A DNA stretch of 64,000 nucleotides from Halobacteriales archaeon QS_6_71_20 (GCA_003020945.1 PXRU01000003.1:1-64000), one strand, 5' to 3'. Shown: positions 47,610 to 56,880, counted from the stretch's first letter. Numbers and translations: made by a program. Notes: generated from the sequence alone by a model not told the origin.

Positions 47610-48464
47610 ATGAGCGCAGACAGCGACCCGGCGCTGCGCGTCGGGGCACACGAGTCCATCGCGGGCGGCACGTTCAACGCCGTCGACGCGCTGGTCGAGG
47701 ACGGCGGCAACTGCGGCCAGATCTTCACCCACTCGCCGCAGGTGTGGCGGGAGCCGAACATCGACGACGAGGAGGCCGAGCGGTTCCGGGATCTCAGCGA
47801 CGAGCACGGCGTCGGCCCGTGGGTCATCCACTCGTCGTACCTCGTCAACCTCTGCACGCCGAAAGACGACCTCCGCGAGAAGTCGATCGAGTCCATGCAG
47901 CGGGAGGTCGACGCCGCCGCCACGCTCGGCATCCCGTACGTGAACGTCCACCTCGGCGCCCACACCGGCGCGGGCGTCGAGGGCGGCCTCGACAACGCGG
48001 CGTCGGCGCTCGACGAACTCGACGTCCCCGACGGCGTCACCGTCCTCATCGAGTCCGACGCCGGCTCCGGCACGAAGCTCGGCGGCGACTTCGAGCACCT
48101 CGCGGCCGTGCTGGAGCGTTCCCGGCAGGACCTCGATGTCTGTCTGGACACGGCCCACGCGTTCGCCGCCGGCTACGACCTCTCAACCGAGGCCGGCGTC
48201 GAGGAGACGGTCACCGAACTGGATGAGGTCGTCGGGTTGGAGCACCTGCAGTGTGTCCACCTCAACGACTCCAAACACGAGTGCGGGACGAACAAGGACG
48301 AACACGCCCATATCGGCGAGGGGCTGATCGGCGAGGAGGGAATGCGCGCGTTCGTCAACCACCCGGACCTGCGCGACGTGCCGCTCGTGCTGGAGACGCC
48401 CACCGAGGACGGGAAGTCGTTCGCCTGGAACATCGAGCGCGTGCGGGAGCTGCGGAAGGAATAA
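47610..48464 (+). CDS. nfo: endonuclease IV (AP endonuclease)
   Basis: The 284-aa TIM-barrel protein has the family start [16 protein letters not shown] and the metal-binding motifs [33 protein letters not shown] and HIGEGLIG. It cleaves DNA at abasic sites during base excision repair. ATG 47610 matches the family start. It fits the UDG elsewhere in the window in one pathway, though they are not linked in an operon. Confidence 0.95.
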   Translation: MSADSDPALRVGAHESIAGGTFNAVDALVEDGGNCGQIFTHSPQVWREPNIDDEEAERFRDLSDEHGVGPWVIHSSYLVNLCTPKDDLREKSIESMQREVDAAATLGIPYVNVHLGAHTGAGVEGGLDNAASALDELDVPDGVTVLIESDAGSGTKLGGDFEHLAAVLERSRQDLDVCLDTAHAFAAGYDLSTEAGVEETVTELDEVVGLEHLQCVHLNDSKHECGTNKDEHAHIGEGLIGEEGMRAFVNHPDLRDVPLVLETPTEDGKSFAWNIERVRELRKE

Positions 48465-48595
48465 TCGAGGGCGAGGACGCCCACCGTCGTGGCGGCGGGC
48501 GGATTGGCGGGGCGTCCCTCGCCGACGTACGATGACGGATTGACGGGGACTGACCCATACGTTTACTATGATGGGGAAGAGTCCATCGCACGCCG

Positions 48596-48877
48596 ATGGG
48601 TGCTCGGGTGATACGGGATCTCACGAACACCTTCGAAGGCTACGTCGGACGACAGACGATCATCGAGGCGGACGATCCGGCATACCCGTCCGGATACAAG
48701 TACTCGCTCCACTTCGGGACGCTCGACGGGGACACGATACTCCGATACGACAACTCTCACGAGGACACGAAGGGACACGAACGCCATACCGCCGACGAGG
48801 TCGAAGAGATCGAGTTCCCCGGAACGATCGAACTCCTCGACCGCTTCGAGGAGGAAGTCACCGAACGACGACAGTGA
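48596..48877 (+). CDS. DUF6516/TumE-like toxin
   Basis: The 93-aa protein matches my memory of the DUF6516 family, now called TumE toxins: YKYSLHFGTLDGDTILRYDNSH followed by GHERHTADEVEE. It precedes an HVO_A0114-like DNA-binding protein by 25 bp, the standard arrangement of this toxin-antitoxin type. It is less GC-rich and less biased than nearby genes. Start ATG 48596 is used. The CGTTTACTATG element about 30 nt upstream is a likely promoter. The mode of action is not known to me. Confidence 0.8.
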   Translation: MGARVIRDLTNTFEGYVGRQTIIEADDPAYPSGYKYSLHFGTLDGDTILRYDNSHEDTKGHERHTADEVEEIEFPGTIELLDRFEEEVTERRQ

Positions 48878-48902
48878 ACTGCCCGACGCCGCCACCCTAC
48901 TA

Positions 48903-49334
48903 ATGACTGACACCGAACCGACTCCCGGCGACCGAACGCTCCACGTCTACGTGGGAGAGGCGAATCGACTCCGCGAACAGACGAGAGACATGCTCCGGGC
49001 CGCCGAGGAGGGCGAGGCGTCCGAGGACCTCGGCCACGCTCACGTGCTCAACTTCGAGTCCGAGTCCGAGCTCGCCCGGCTCCTCAGCCCGACGAACCTC
49101 GCGCTCCTTCGGGCGATCCGCCAGCACGACCCCGAGAGCATGCGCGACGCTGCGGGGACCGTCGACCGCGATTTCAAGGACGTACACCGTAATCTCACGG
49201 AACTCTCCGAGCTCGGCGTCATCGAACTGGTCGAGGAGGGCCGTTCGAAGCGTCCGGTCGCGCGGTACGACGACATCGAGGTCCACTACTCGCTCGTGGC
49301 GGACGACACCTCGACCGAGCAGACTGGCGCGTAG
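48903..49334 (+). CDS. HVO_A0114-like winged-helix antitoxin (TumA type)
   Basis: The 143-aa protein has a predicted MarR-like winged helix over residues 60-125 (LLSPTNLALLRAIRQHDP, VDRDFKDVHRNLTELSELGVIELVEEG). This is the HVO_A0114-like DNA-binding family that pairs with DUF6516 toxins. It follows the toxin on the same strand with 25 bp between, so one promoter probably serves both. It likely binds its own promoter and neutralises the toxin, by analogy. The acidic tail (DDTSTEQTGA) is variable. Confidence 0.82.
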   Translation: MTDTEPTPGDRTLHVYVGEANRLREQTRDMLRAAEEGEASEDLGHAHVLNFESESELARLLSPTNLALLRAIRQHDPESMRDAAGTVDRDFKDVHRNLTELSELGVIELVEEGRSKRPVARYDDIEVHYSLVADDTSTEQTGA

Positions 49335-49386
49335 CGTCGGCTTCCCCTCTCAGCGATATGCACCCGGACGACCGGCGGTGCTCCCC

Positions 49387-50067
49387 TCATCCCGACACGA
49401 TCGACGGCGTCTCAGCCGTCGCGGACGCGACTCGACCGTCCTCGATCCGGACCGTGATCCCGAGACGTAGCTCCCGCCCGGAGTCCGCCGGGAGGAGCGC
49501 GGTGTCCCGGGCGGTGTACGACCCATTGGGGAAACACGCGCCGTTCTCGGGCATGTTGTACAGCGTGTAGGTCTCGCTAAGCGTGTCGCTCGGCTCCAAC
49601 TGATCGACGGTGAGGATCGATTTCACGGCGACCAGCTCCTCCCCGTCGAGTCGCCAACACCCGTCAGTTCGGGTATCCGGGGCGCTGTGCGGTCCCATCT
49701 CGGGATGGAAGACCAGCAGGCGGCTCTCCCCGTCCGCGGACTCGGCGAGCGGATCGGAGAACGGCGGCGTCGGCCCGAACCCGAGTTCGGCCGTTCGCGA
49801 GCCCGCGTTGGTCAGTTCGAGTCGGAGTTCCGGCGGACGGTCGCGCGTCGCTCGTTCGACGACCGCGGCGGTCCAGTCGAACGAGTACGCAGAGAACGGA
49901 ACCGTCGTCGTTGTCGGTTCCGTCGAGGAGGTGGGGTCGGCCGTGGCGGTCGCCCGGTCACCGGCCGTCCCGTCGCCGGAAGTAGACTGGCCCAGACAAC
50001 CGGCCGTCCCCATCGCGAGGAGAGCACTACCCCGCAAGAACCGTCTGCGCGTCTCTCGGAGGGCCAC
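49387..50067 (-). CDS. Tat-dependent lipoprotein of unknown function
   Basis: The 226-aa product starts with ALRETRRRFLRGSALLAMGTAGCLG, a twin-arginine signal with lipobox Cys at about residue 23. A Thr/Ser-rich spacer and a beta-rich domain (RPPELRLELTNAGSRTAELGFGP ... RLLVFHPEMGP ... LYNMPENGACFPNGSY) follow. GTG 50067 is chosen because it places the RR motif correctly. It is likely exported and membrane-anchored outside. No family is recognised. Confidence 0.75.
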   Translation of the reverse strand: MALRETRRRFLRGSALLAMGTAGCLGQSTSGDGTAGDRATATADPTSSTEPTTTTVPFSAYSFDWTAAVVERATRDRPPELRLELTNAGSRTAELGFGPTPPFSDPLAESADGESRLLVFHPEMGPHSAPDTRTDGCWRLDGEELVAVKSILTVDQLEPSDTLSETYTLYNMPENGACFPNGSYTARDTALLPADSGRELRLGITVRIEDGRVASATAETPSIVSG

Positions 50068-50198
50068 GGCGACACGACCGGTGCGGCGGGTAAGTGCTTT
50101 CGGCCGACCCGGTCGGCGGGCGAGACGCGGGGGCGCCGGAATCGGCCAGCCGCGCTGGCCACCCGGAGCTTGATACGCCGAGCCACACACCCACGCGC

Positions 50199-51728
50199 AT
50201 GGCAGTCCCCGACGCGGATCTCGACTCGACGGTCACAGACGACGCCCCCGAGGCGTATCGCGACCTCATGGAGCGGTACGAGCGCGTCTCCCACCTGGAG
50301 AGCGGGAGCGGCGTGCTCTACTGGGACCAACAGGTGACGATGCCCGAGGGGGGCACGCCAGCCCGCGGGAAGCAGTTGGCGGCGCTGTCGGCGACGACCC
50401 ACGAGAAGCTGACGAGCGGCGCGATGGCCGACGCCATCGACGCCGCCGCGGACGCCGACCTCGACGCCGAGCGCGCGGCGAACGTCCGGGAGATCCGGCG
50501 GCGCCACGAGCGGAACCGCTCGGTGCCGGAGTCGCTGGTTGAGGAGCTGACCGAGCACCGCTCGCACAGCCAGCAGGTCTGGAAGGAGGCGAAGGCCGAC
50601 GACGACTTCGGCCGGTTCGCGCCGGCGCTGGAGCGGCTGCGCGACCTGCACGTCGAGCGCGCGGCGGCGATCGACCCCGACCGGCCCGCCTACGCGGTCA
50701 TGTATGAGGACGGCGAGCCGTACCTTCCGCTGGAGCGTCTTGAAGAGATCTTCGCGGAGCTGAAGGAGAGGCTCGTCCCGCTCATCGAGGCGATCGCGGA
50801 GTCGGACCGCGAGCCGGCCTCGCCGTTCGCGGCCGCGGGGCCGTACGACGACGACACCCAGCGCGGGCTCTCGGACGCGGTCCTCGATCTGCTGGGCTAC
50901 CCCGAGGACCGCGGTCGGCTCGACGTGTCGGCGCACCCGTTCACCTCCGGCAACCAGTTCGACGCGCGGGTCACGACCCGGTTCAAGCCCGAGGACCCGA
51001 TGGACGCGTTCACCGCGACGGTCCACGAGTTCGGGCACGCCAGCTACGAGCTGGGCCTGCCGGACGGCCGCTTCGGCGAGCCGCTCGGCGCGTCGCTGTC
51101 CTCCGGCGTCCACGAGTCGCAGTCGCGGTTCTGGGAGAACCACGTCGCCCGCACCGAGCCGTTCTGGGAGGGGTTCGTCGGGGAGGCGAACGACCACCTC
51201 GGCACCGACGCGACCGCCCGCGAGGCGTACGAGGCGGTGAACCGGATCTACCCGGACAACCTGATCCGCGTGGAGGCGGACGAGCTCACCTACCACCTCC
51301 ACATCGTCCTTCGGTGTGAGATCGACCGGGCGTTCGTCGAGGGCGACATCGGCGTCGAGGAGATCCCCGGCGTCTGGAACGAGAAGATGGCCGACTACCT
51401 CGGGGTCACGCCTGACACCGACGCCGAGGGCTGTCTGCAGGACATCCACTGGAGCGGTCGCTTCGCCGCGTTCCAGGGGTACACCATCGGCTCGGTGTTG
51501 GCGGCCCAACTGGACCACGCCATGCGCGAGGACCTCGACGACGTGGACGGGAAGATCCGCGCGGGGAACGTCGAGCCGCTGTGGGAGTGGATGATCGAAC
51601 ACGTCCACAGCCACGGGCGACGGTATCCGACCGACGAGCTGGTCGAGGCGGCGACCGGCGAGCCGCTCACCGCCGAGTACTTCCTCGACTACGTCGAGGA
51701 GAAGTTCGGCGAGCTGTACGACCTGTGA
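50199..51728 (+). CDS. M32-family metallocarboxypeptidase
   Basis: The 509-aa protein has the zinc motif HEFGHASYELGLPD (HEXXH) near residue 275 followed by SSGVHESQSRFWENHV, both typical of thermostable carboxypeptidase 1 (M32). It removes C-terminal residues from peptides in the cytoplasm. The ATG at 50199 is chosen over the ORF track start. The all-helical C-terminal half carries the usual QDIHWSGRFAAFQGYTIGS stretch. It is transcribed away from the lipoprotein gene. Confidence 0.95.
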   Translation: MAVPDADLDSTVTDDAPEAYRDLMERYERVSHLESGSGVLYWDQQVTMPEGGTPARGKQLAALSATTHEKLTSGAMADAIDAAADADLDAERAANVREIRRRHERNRSVPESLVEELTEHRSHSQQVWKEAKADDDFGRFAPALERLRDLHVERAAAIDPDRPAYAVMYEDGEPYLPLERLEEIFAELKERLVPLIEAIAESDREPASPFAAAGPYDDDTQRGLSDAVLDLLGYPEDRGRLDVSAHPFTSGNQFDARVTTRFKPEDPMDAFTATVHEFGHASYELGLPDGRFGEPLGASLSSGVHESQSRFWENHVARTEPFWEGFVGEANDHLGTDATAREAYEAVNRIYPDNLIRVEADELTYHLHIVLRCEIDRAFVEGDIGVEEIPGVWNEKMADYLGVTPDTDAEGCLQDIHWSGRFAAFQGYTIGSVLAAQLDHAMREDLDDVDGKIRAGNVEPLWEWMIEHVHSHGRRYPTDELVEAATGEPLTAEYFLDYVEEKFGELYDL

Positions 51729-51905
51729 GCGCCCCCACGGCCGCACCGCCGGACGATGACTCGGCGGGCGTCGCCGCCCCCCCGTCGGTCCGGCGACCCC
51801 TCGACGCGGGTCGCGGGTGAACCGCGATCACCGGAAAGCGTCGCCGTCGACCGCTCGATCCGTTCGCCCGGTGCCGGTTTCAGCCGTGAGAGATTCGCCA
51901 GAAGG

Positions 51906-51911
51906 TATATA
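51906..51911 (+). promoter_or_regulatory. TATA box of the HVO_0416-like gene
   Basis: GGTATATACG lies 27-32 nt before ATG 51938 in a GC-rich background and fits a leaderless transcript. Confidence 0.6.
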
Positions 51912-51937
51912 CGCTGGTGTGGTATAGCGTAGCATGT

Positions 51938-52126
51938 ATGGCGTCGGCACCGAGCCCGGATGGCGACCTGTTCGACGAGTTCCTGACCGCACGCGGCCAC
52001 GAGACGGAGCCGCGTCGATGGGAGGAGTCGTACAACAAGAAACAGTGTCCCGACTGCGGCGGCCTCCACGAGGACGCCGCCACGGAGTGCTCGGTGTGCG
52101 GCTGGCGACCCGAACCGGGCGAGTGA
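51938..52126 (+). CDS. HVO_0416-family zinc finger protein
   Basis: The 62-aa protein reads MASAPSPDGDLFDEFLTARG...WEESYNKKQCPDCGGLHE and ends with a second pair CSVCGW. It is the haloarchaeal HVO_0416 zinc finger family, with a single four-Cys site. The ORF track start seven codons earlier is rejected because of the TATA position. It stands alone after the M32 peptidase gene. Function is unknown. Confidence 0.9.
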   Translation: MASAPSPDGDLFDEFLTARGHETEPRRWEESYNKKQCPDCGGLHEDAATECSVCGWRPEPGE

Positions 52127-52264
52127 CCGACCCGGTCCGGCGCCGGCTCCGCCCCCGGTAGCGACCAGCCCGGCCGCGCGCCGGCGTCGGAGGCCCCGAA
52201 CCGGACCGCCGGGTCGCCGACGCGACCCACGTCGTTTATGCGTCGCCGCCGTGTGTGTGTACCA

Positions 52265-54124
52265 ATGAGCGACCCGACGGTCACCCGGCTGTTCGGCGGC
52301 CCGGGCAGCGGGAAGACGACCGCGCTCCTCGACCGCGTGGAGCGTCTCATCGAGGAGGGCGCGGACGTCCGCGACATCCTCGTCGTCTCGTACACGAGGG
52401 CGGCCGCGGCCGAGGTGCGCGAACGCCTCGCCGACCGCCTCGACACCACGCCCCGCCACCTCCAGGGGAACGTCGCCACGATGCACGCGAAGGCGTACGA
52501 GCTGCTGGACCTGTCCCGCGGCGACGTGGTCGACGAGGACGACAAGGAGGAGTTCTGCGACGACTACGGCGTCGAGTTCGAGGACGAGTACTCCGGCGGC
52601 GGCCGTCGGACCGCCCGCTCGACGACGCTGGGCAACAAGGTGATCGCCACCTCACAGTGGCTCCAGCGGACGAAACGCGACGTGGCAGACTGGTACGACG
52701 TCCCGTTCCAGTGGGACGAGGAGGAGGTCCGACTCCCGCCCGACATCGACGAGAACGCGCAGGAGGGGAACAAGTACACGCCGACGTGGCCCTCCTCGGA
52801 CGACCGCCTCGACGTGCCCGAGACCATCCGCGCGTGGCGGGCGTACAAGGGCGAGAACGGGCTGGTCGGCTTCGCCGACATGCTCGAACGCGTGACGCAG
52901 CGCTCGCTGCTCCCGTCGGTCGACCACCTCGTCATCGACGAGTTCCAGGACATCACGACGCTGCAGTACGACGTCTACCAGGAGTGGAAGCCGCACATGG
53001 ACCGCTGTCTCGTCGCCGGCGACGACGACCAGGTCGTGTACGCCTGGCAGGGCGCCGACCCCGCGCTGCTGCTCGACACCGAGGTCGACGAGGACGAGGT
53101 GCTGCCCAACTCCTATCGGCTCCCCTCCGACATCCTCAACGTCGTCAACACCGAGATCCGCCACATCGAGAAGCGTCAGGAGAAGGATCTCCGGCCGCGC
53201 ACGAAGGGCGGCGCCGTCGAGGCCGTCGACTCCCCGTCGATGCTCGACCTGGTTCGCAACGTCCGCGACACCGTCCGCAGCACCGACGACGAGACGGCGA
53301 TGGTGCTGTTCCGGGCGCGCTACCAGATGTTCGACTTCATCGACGAGTTCATCTCCGAGGGGATCCCGTTCTCCTGTCTCACCGACCAGCGGATGTGGAC
53401 CGACCGGCTCACCGACTACGTCCGCGCGGTCGAGGCCGTCGAGCGCGGCGAGGTGCTCACCGCCCTGGAGGCGCGACGGCTCGCGGACATCCTGCAGGAC
53501 TCGGCGTTCGGCAGCAACGAGCGCGACGAGCTGTACGACTTCCTCGACGACGTCGAGGAGACCGCCGACGAGGACGACCTCGCGGAGATCCCGCTGTCGC
53601 CGGAGGACGTGAGCGAGTTCGTTCCGTTCATGCCCGACGGCCCCGCCGCCGCGGACATGGCCCGCAAGGTCACCAGCTTCCAGCGGAAGTCGATGAAGGC
53701 GTACTTCGCCGGCGACTACACGGAGGAGGACCCGAACCGCGTCCGCCTCGGCACGATCCACTCCGCGAAGGGCCGCGAGGCCGACCACGTGTTCGTCAAC
53801 ACGGACCTCACCGAGAAGGTGGTCGAGCAGATGGCCGCCCAGGCCGACCAGCGGGGGCTCGACGTCACCGGCCGCGACGGCGAGACGTTTACCAAGACGA
53901 CCGACCCGGTTCCCGTGCTCACCGACAACGAGCGCCGCGTGTTCTACGTCGGGATGTCGCGGGCCCGCAAGCGGCTCGTGCTCATGGAGAACCTCGTCAC
54001 CGGCGCGCCGACGCTGCCCATCTCGGTCGTCCTCCACAACGAACTGGACGAGCGCGACCCACAGGCGATCGTCGACGAGATCGTCGAGTCGACGGAGGCG
54101 CCCGACCCCGAAGTCGAAGCGTAG
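52265..54124 (+). CDS. UvrD/REP-type superfamily 1 DNA helicase
   Basis: The 619-aa protein has motif I GGPGSGKTTAL, motif Ia-like VVSYTRAAAAEVRERL, motif II DEFQD (LVIDEFQDIT) near residue 225, motif III GDDDQVVYAWQGAD and motif V-VI regions GTIHSAKGREADHVF and FYVGMSRARKRL. It is a UvrD-like 3'-5' helicase. A GTTTATGC element about 30 nt upstream fits a promoter. The M24 peptidase gene starts immediately after the stop with no gap, so they are one operon. Confidence 0.94.
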   Translation: MSDPTVTRLFGGPGSGKTTALLDRVERLIEEGADVRDILVVSYTRAAAAEVRERLADRLDTTPRHLQGNVATMHAKAYELLDLSRGDVVDEDDKEEFCDDYGVEFEDEYSGGGRRTARSTTLGNKVIATSQWLQRTKRDVADWYDVPFQWDEEEVRLPPDIDENAQEGNKYTPTWPSSDDRLDVPETIRAWRAYKGENGLVGFADMLERVTQRSLLPSVDHLVIDEFQDITTLQYDVYQEWKPHMDRCLVAGDDDQVVYAWQGADPALLLDTEVDEDEVLPNSYRLPSDILNVVNTEIRHIEKRQEKDLRPRTKGGAVEAVDSPSMLDLVRNVRDTVRSTDDETAMVLFRARYQMFDFIDEFISEGIPFSCLTDQRMWTDRLTDYVRAVEAVERGEVLTALEARRLADILQDSAFGSNERDELYDFLDDVEETADEDDLAEIPLSPEDVSEFVPFMPDGPAAADMARKVTSFQRKSMKAYFAGDYTEEDPNRVRLGTIHSAKGREADHVFVNTDLTEKVVEQMAAQADQRGLDVTGRDGETFTKTTDPVPVLTDNERRVFYVGMSRARKRLVLMENLVTGAPTLPISVVLHNELDERDPQAIVDEIVESTEAPDPEVEA

Positions 54125-55393
54125 ATGGACGGCGGCGACGCCACCCCCGAGCCGGACCCCGGCGATGTCGCCGAGGTCGCCGACCTCGACACCGACCACA
54201 CGCCGCTGGCGGCGGCGGTCCGCGAGCGCGACGCCGTCGGCCTCGTCGTCGTCGGCGACCGCTTCGACGACGATCTCCGGTGGCTCACCCGCTTCGCCGG
54301 ACCCGACCGCGAGTACGCGTTCATCGCGACTGTCGACGACGCGGCCGACGACGGGAGCGACGCCGCCGGGGAGGGCGACGGTCTCCACACCGTCCTCTGT
54401 GCGCCCGCGCTGTTCGACGAGCAGGCGCGCCGGGAGTTCCCCGGCGACGAGGTCCGGACCGACCGACAGGGCGACGCCGCGGGGGTCCGCGCGGCGGCGG
54501 CGCTGGCCGCGCGCGGGGTCGACTCGGGGACCGTCCTCGTCCCGCGGGGGATCCCCCACGACGCCGCCGTCCACCTCGAACGGGCGGGGTACGAGGTGAC
54601 CGCGACCGACGCCGTCGCCGACGCCCGCGAGCGCAAGACCGACGCGGAGCTCGACCGCCTCCGGCGGGTCCAGCGCGCCGCGATCCGCGGGATCGCCCGC
54701 GCCGAGGCGGTGCTCGCCGAGGCGACCGTCGAGCGAAACGCCGACGACGGCAGGGGAGTGGTGCGCTGGAACGGCGGTCCCCTCTCGACCGAGCGCCTCC
54801 GCCGGCAGGTGAACGGCGTGCTGGCGGCCAACGGCGTCCGCGACGCGGGCAACACCGTGGTCGGCGCGGGGGCGACCGCGGCGGACCTCCACTACACCGG
54901 CACCGACGCGATCCGGCCGGGGGAGACGGTGCTGATCGACGCCTCGCCGCGGGGGCCGGACGGCTACCACGGCGACGTGACGCGGACGTTCGCCGTGGCG
55001 CCCGAGGGCGGCTGGGAGCGACGGGCGTACGTCGCGTGCGAGGCGGCCCGGGAGGCCGCCCTCGCGGAGATCGCCGCGGGCGTGCCTGCCTCGACCGTCC
55101 ACGAGGAGGCGGCCGCCGAACTCGTCGCGCACGGGTTCCGGGTCGACTCGTCGTCGGTGGGGTTCACCCACTCGACGGGCCACGGCGTCGGCGTCTCCCT
55201 CCACGAGGCGCCGTCGCTGTCGGCGGACCGCGAGCTGGCGGCCGGGAACGTGATCACGGTCGAGCCGGGCGTGTACGACCCCGATGAGGGCGGCGTCCGC
55301 CTGGAGGACCTCGCGGTCGTCACTGAGGAGGGGTACGAGCTGCTCGGGGAGTACCCGTTCTCGCTGGTGCCGGAGTCGCGAAAGCGGGACTGA
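54125..55393 (+). CDS. M24B-family metallopeptidase (Xaa-Pro aminopeptidase-like)
   Basis: The 422-aa protein has an N-terminal creatinase-like domain and a C-terminal pita-bread domain with metal ligands in LIDASPRG, HGDVTRTF, THSTGHGVG, VEPGVY and VRLED. It is expected to release N-terminal residues ahead of proline. The ATG directly follows the helicase TAG, so translation is coupled. Codon use is normal. The link to the helicase is positional only. Confidence 0.92.
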   Translation: MDGGDATPEPDPGDVAEVADLDTDHTPLAAAVRERDAVGLVVVGDRFDDDLRWLTRFAGPDREYAFIATVDDAADDGSDAAGEGDGLHTVLCAPALFDEQARREFPGDEVRTDRQGDAAGVRAAAALAARGVDSGTVLVPRGIPHDAAVHLERAGYEVTATDAVADARERKTDAELDRLRRVQRAAIRGIARAEAVLAEATVERNADDGRGVVRWNGGPLSTERLRRQVNGVLAANGVRDAGNTVVGAGATAADLHYTGTDAIRPGETVLIDASPRGPDGYHGDVTRTFAVAPEGGWERRAYVACEAAREAALAEIAAGVPASTVHEEAAAELVAHGFRVDSSSVGFTHSTGHGVGVSLHEAPSLSADRELAAGNVITVEPGVYDPDEGGVRLEDLAVVTEEGYELLGEYPFSLVPESRKRD

Positions 55394-55420
55394 GGTCGGG
55401 GATACCCCGCCGTGTCACGG

Positions 55421-55678
55421 CTACTTCTCGGCGTCGTCGGCCGACTCGCCGGGCTCTTTCACCACGGAGCCGGCCGCCCTCTCGGCGACCTCCCCGGGCA
55501 CGCCCTCGGGGGTCGTGAGCCGGCGGGGGAGCAGCACCATCAGCGCCGCGACGACGACGAACCCCGCGCCCAGGAGCGGCCGGCCGCCGACGGCGGTCTG
55601 GACTCCGTACACCGCGACCGGGAGCGCGAAGATGAGGGTGGCCGCGAGTCCCACCTGTTCGAGGATGCCGAGCGACAC
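55421..55678 (-). CDS. DUF7533-like small membrane protein
   Basis: The 85-aa protein reads ILEQVGLAATLIFALPVAVYGV and then a second helix GAGFVVVAALMVLLPRRLTTPEGVPGEVAER, followed by an acidic tail. This fits the haloarchaeal DUF7533 family, which has two membrane segments and a TTP..VP motif. GTG 55678 is chosen because the upstream extension is Arg-rich. Convergent with the M24 peptidase gene. Function unknown. Confidence 0.82.
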   Translation of the reverse strand: MSLGILEQVGLAATLIFALPVAVYGVQTAVGGRPLLGAGFVVVAALMVLLPRRLTTPEGVPGEVAERAAGSVVKEPGESADDAEK

Positions 55679-55716
55679 GCGGGCCGGTAGCGCGCCCGAG
55701 CGTGAAACCCTGTCGT

Positions 55717-55875
55717 TCACCTCTCGGCGAACACCGACGCGAGGAGCACGAGGAACAGTCCAGCAGCGAAGCCGGAGCGGAGCCACGCGAACGCGTCCGC
55801 ACCGACTGACGCGAGCGGGGTCCTCACAGCTCCACCCGTCACGCTATCGGAACGCTTTCCGTTCGTGGGATCCAT
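55717..55875 (-). CDS. possible very small single-span membrane protein
   Basis: The minus strand reads a short basic/acidic head and a hydrophobic helix, DAFAWLRSGFAAGLFLVLLASVFAER. Two starts are possible: ATG 55875 (52 aa) or GTG 55827 (36 aa). The latter leaves room for a divergent ribE promoter near 55853-55860 and is more likely. It lies 38 bp upstream of the DUF7533 gene on the same strand. Evidence is limited to hydrophobicity and codon bias. Confidence 0.35.
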   Translation of the reverse strand: MDPTNGKRSDSVTGGAVRTPLASVGADAFAWLRSGFAAGLFLVLLASVFAER

Positions 55876-55884
55876 CGATCGATC

Positions 55885-56547
55885 ATGTTCACCGGAATCG
55901 TGGAGACCGCCGGCGAGGTGGTCGGCCGCGAGGAGACGCCGGACGGACTGCGCCTCCGGGTCGCCGCCGACGGCCTCGACGACCTCCACCACGGGCAGTC
56001 GATCTCGGTCGGCGGGGTGTGTCTCACGGTCGAGGAGTTCGGCGGCGCCGGCGTCGAGGGCGGGGACGGGCGGGCCGACCGGCCGTGGTTCTCGGTGTTC
56101 CTTGCGGCCGAGACGGTCGCGAAGACGTATCTCGACGAGGTGCGCGAGGGCGACGCGGTCAACGTCGAGCGCGCGCTCGCGGCGGACGATCGCTTCGACG
56201 GCCACCTCGTACAGGGTCACGTCGACACTACCGCCGAGATCACTTGGATCGAGCGGGTCGGCGAGGACTGGCGGTTCACCTTCTCGGTGCCCGACGGCTT
56301 CGGGCGCTACGTCGTCGACAAGGGGTCGGTCGCGCTCGACGGCGTCTCCCTGACGGTCGCCGAGCGGCGCGAGGACGAGTTCGACGTGGCGGTCATCCCG
56401 ACCACCTACGACCTGACGACGCTCTCGGAGAAGGCGGTCGGCGACCCGGTCCACGTGGAGGTGGACGTGGTCGCGAAGTACGTCGAGACGATGCTGGAGG
56501 GGTACGCGGAGTCGCTGCTGGACGCGCCGGCGGCGGCGGACGACTGA
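55885..56547 (+). CDS. ribE: riboflavin synthase
   Basis: The 220-aa protein starts MFTGIVETAG and has two tandem lumazine-binding repeats. The first has SVGGVCLTVEEF and the second VALDGVSLTVAERRED, and a GHVDTTAEI stretch lies between. It makes riboflavin from two lumazine molecules. This is the bacterial-type alpha-subunit enzyme that haloarchaea carry. ATG 55885 is the canonical start. Confidence 0.96.
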   Translation: MFTGIVETAGEVVGREETPDGLRLRVAADGLDDLHHGQSISVGGVCLTVEEFGGAGVEGGDGRADRPWFSVFLAAETVAKTYLDEVREGDAVNVERALAADDRFDGHLVQGHVDTTAEITWIERVGEDWRFTFSVPDGFGRYVVDKGSVALDGVSLTVAERREDEFDVAVIPTTYDLTTLSEKAVGDPVHVEVDVVAKYVETMLEGYAESLLDAPAAADD

Positions 56548-56691
56548 GCGGACGCCCTCCCGCGGTCGGCGCGTGCCGGCGGACCGCCGTGTCCGCCGGA
56601 CGCGCGCGAGGGACGAGCGAGGAACGAACGCAGTGAGTGACGAGTGAGTCGGCTGGGGAGGGTGTGGCTGCGGTGTCGTCGCTGTGGGTGG

Positions 56692-56803
56692 GACTGAAAG
56701 GGGCTGCCGCGCTCGTGAGGCGAGACGACGCAAGCACGCGAGGGAGCGTCGGCGACCGAGGGCGCGCAGCGAGTCGCAGCCCACGAGCGCGGCAGGGGCT
56801 TTC
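56692..56803 (+). repeat. hairpin repeat element B (GGG/GGG internal bulge)
   Basis: Arms GAAAG-GGG-CTGCCGCGCTCGTG (56696-56717) and CACGAGCGCGGCAG-GGG-CTTTC (56782-56803) pair as 5 bp, a symmetric 3x3 bulge and 14 bp. Preceded by GGGACT. Read on the minus strand it has the same order as element A: GAAAGCCCCTG, arm, loop with CTCGGTCG and CGCTCCCTC, arm, GCCCCTTTC, NNTCCC. It lies in the 333-bp gap between ribE and tRNA-Ser, which otherwise shows no gene. Confidence 0.75.
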
Positions 56804-56880
56804 GTGGTCGCCCCGCCGACGGCAGTGACGCCGTCCGAAACGGAACGAGCGCCGTCGGTGTCCGTTCGCTCGGAGCAGTA

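Noticed and set aside
52652-55204. 850-aa minus-strand ORF
   Set aside because: It is antisense to the helicase and M24 peptidase genes, both of which have full motif sets. The ORF has no recognisable domain and has the His/Val/Asp/Arg-rich composition of an antisense frame.
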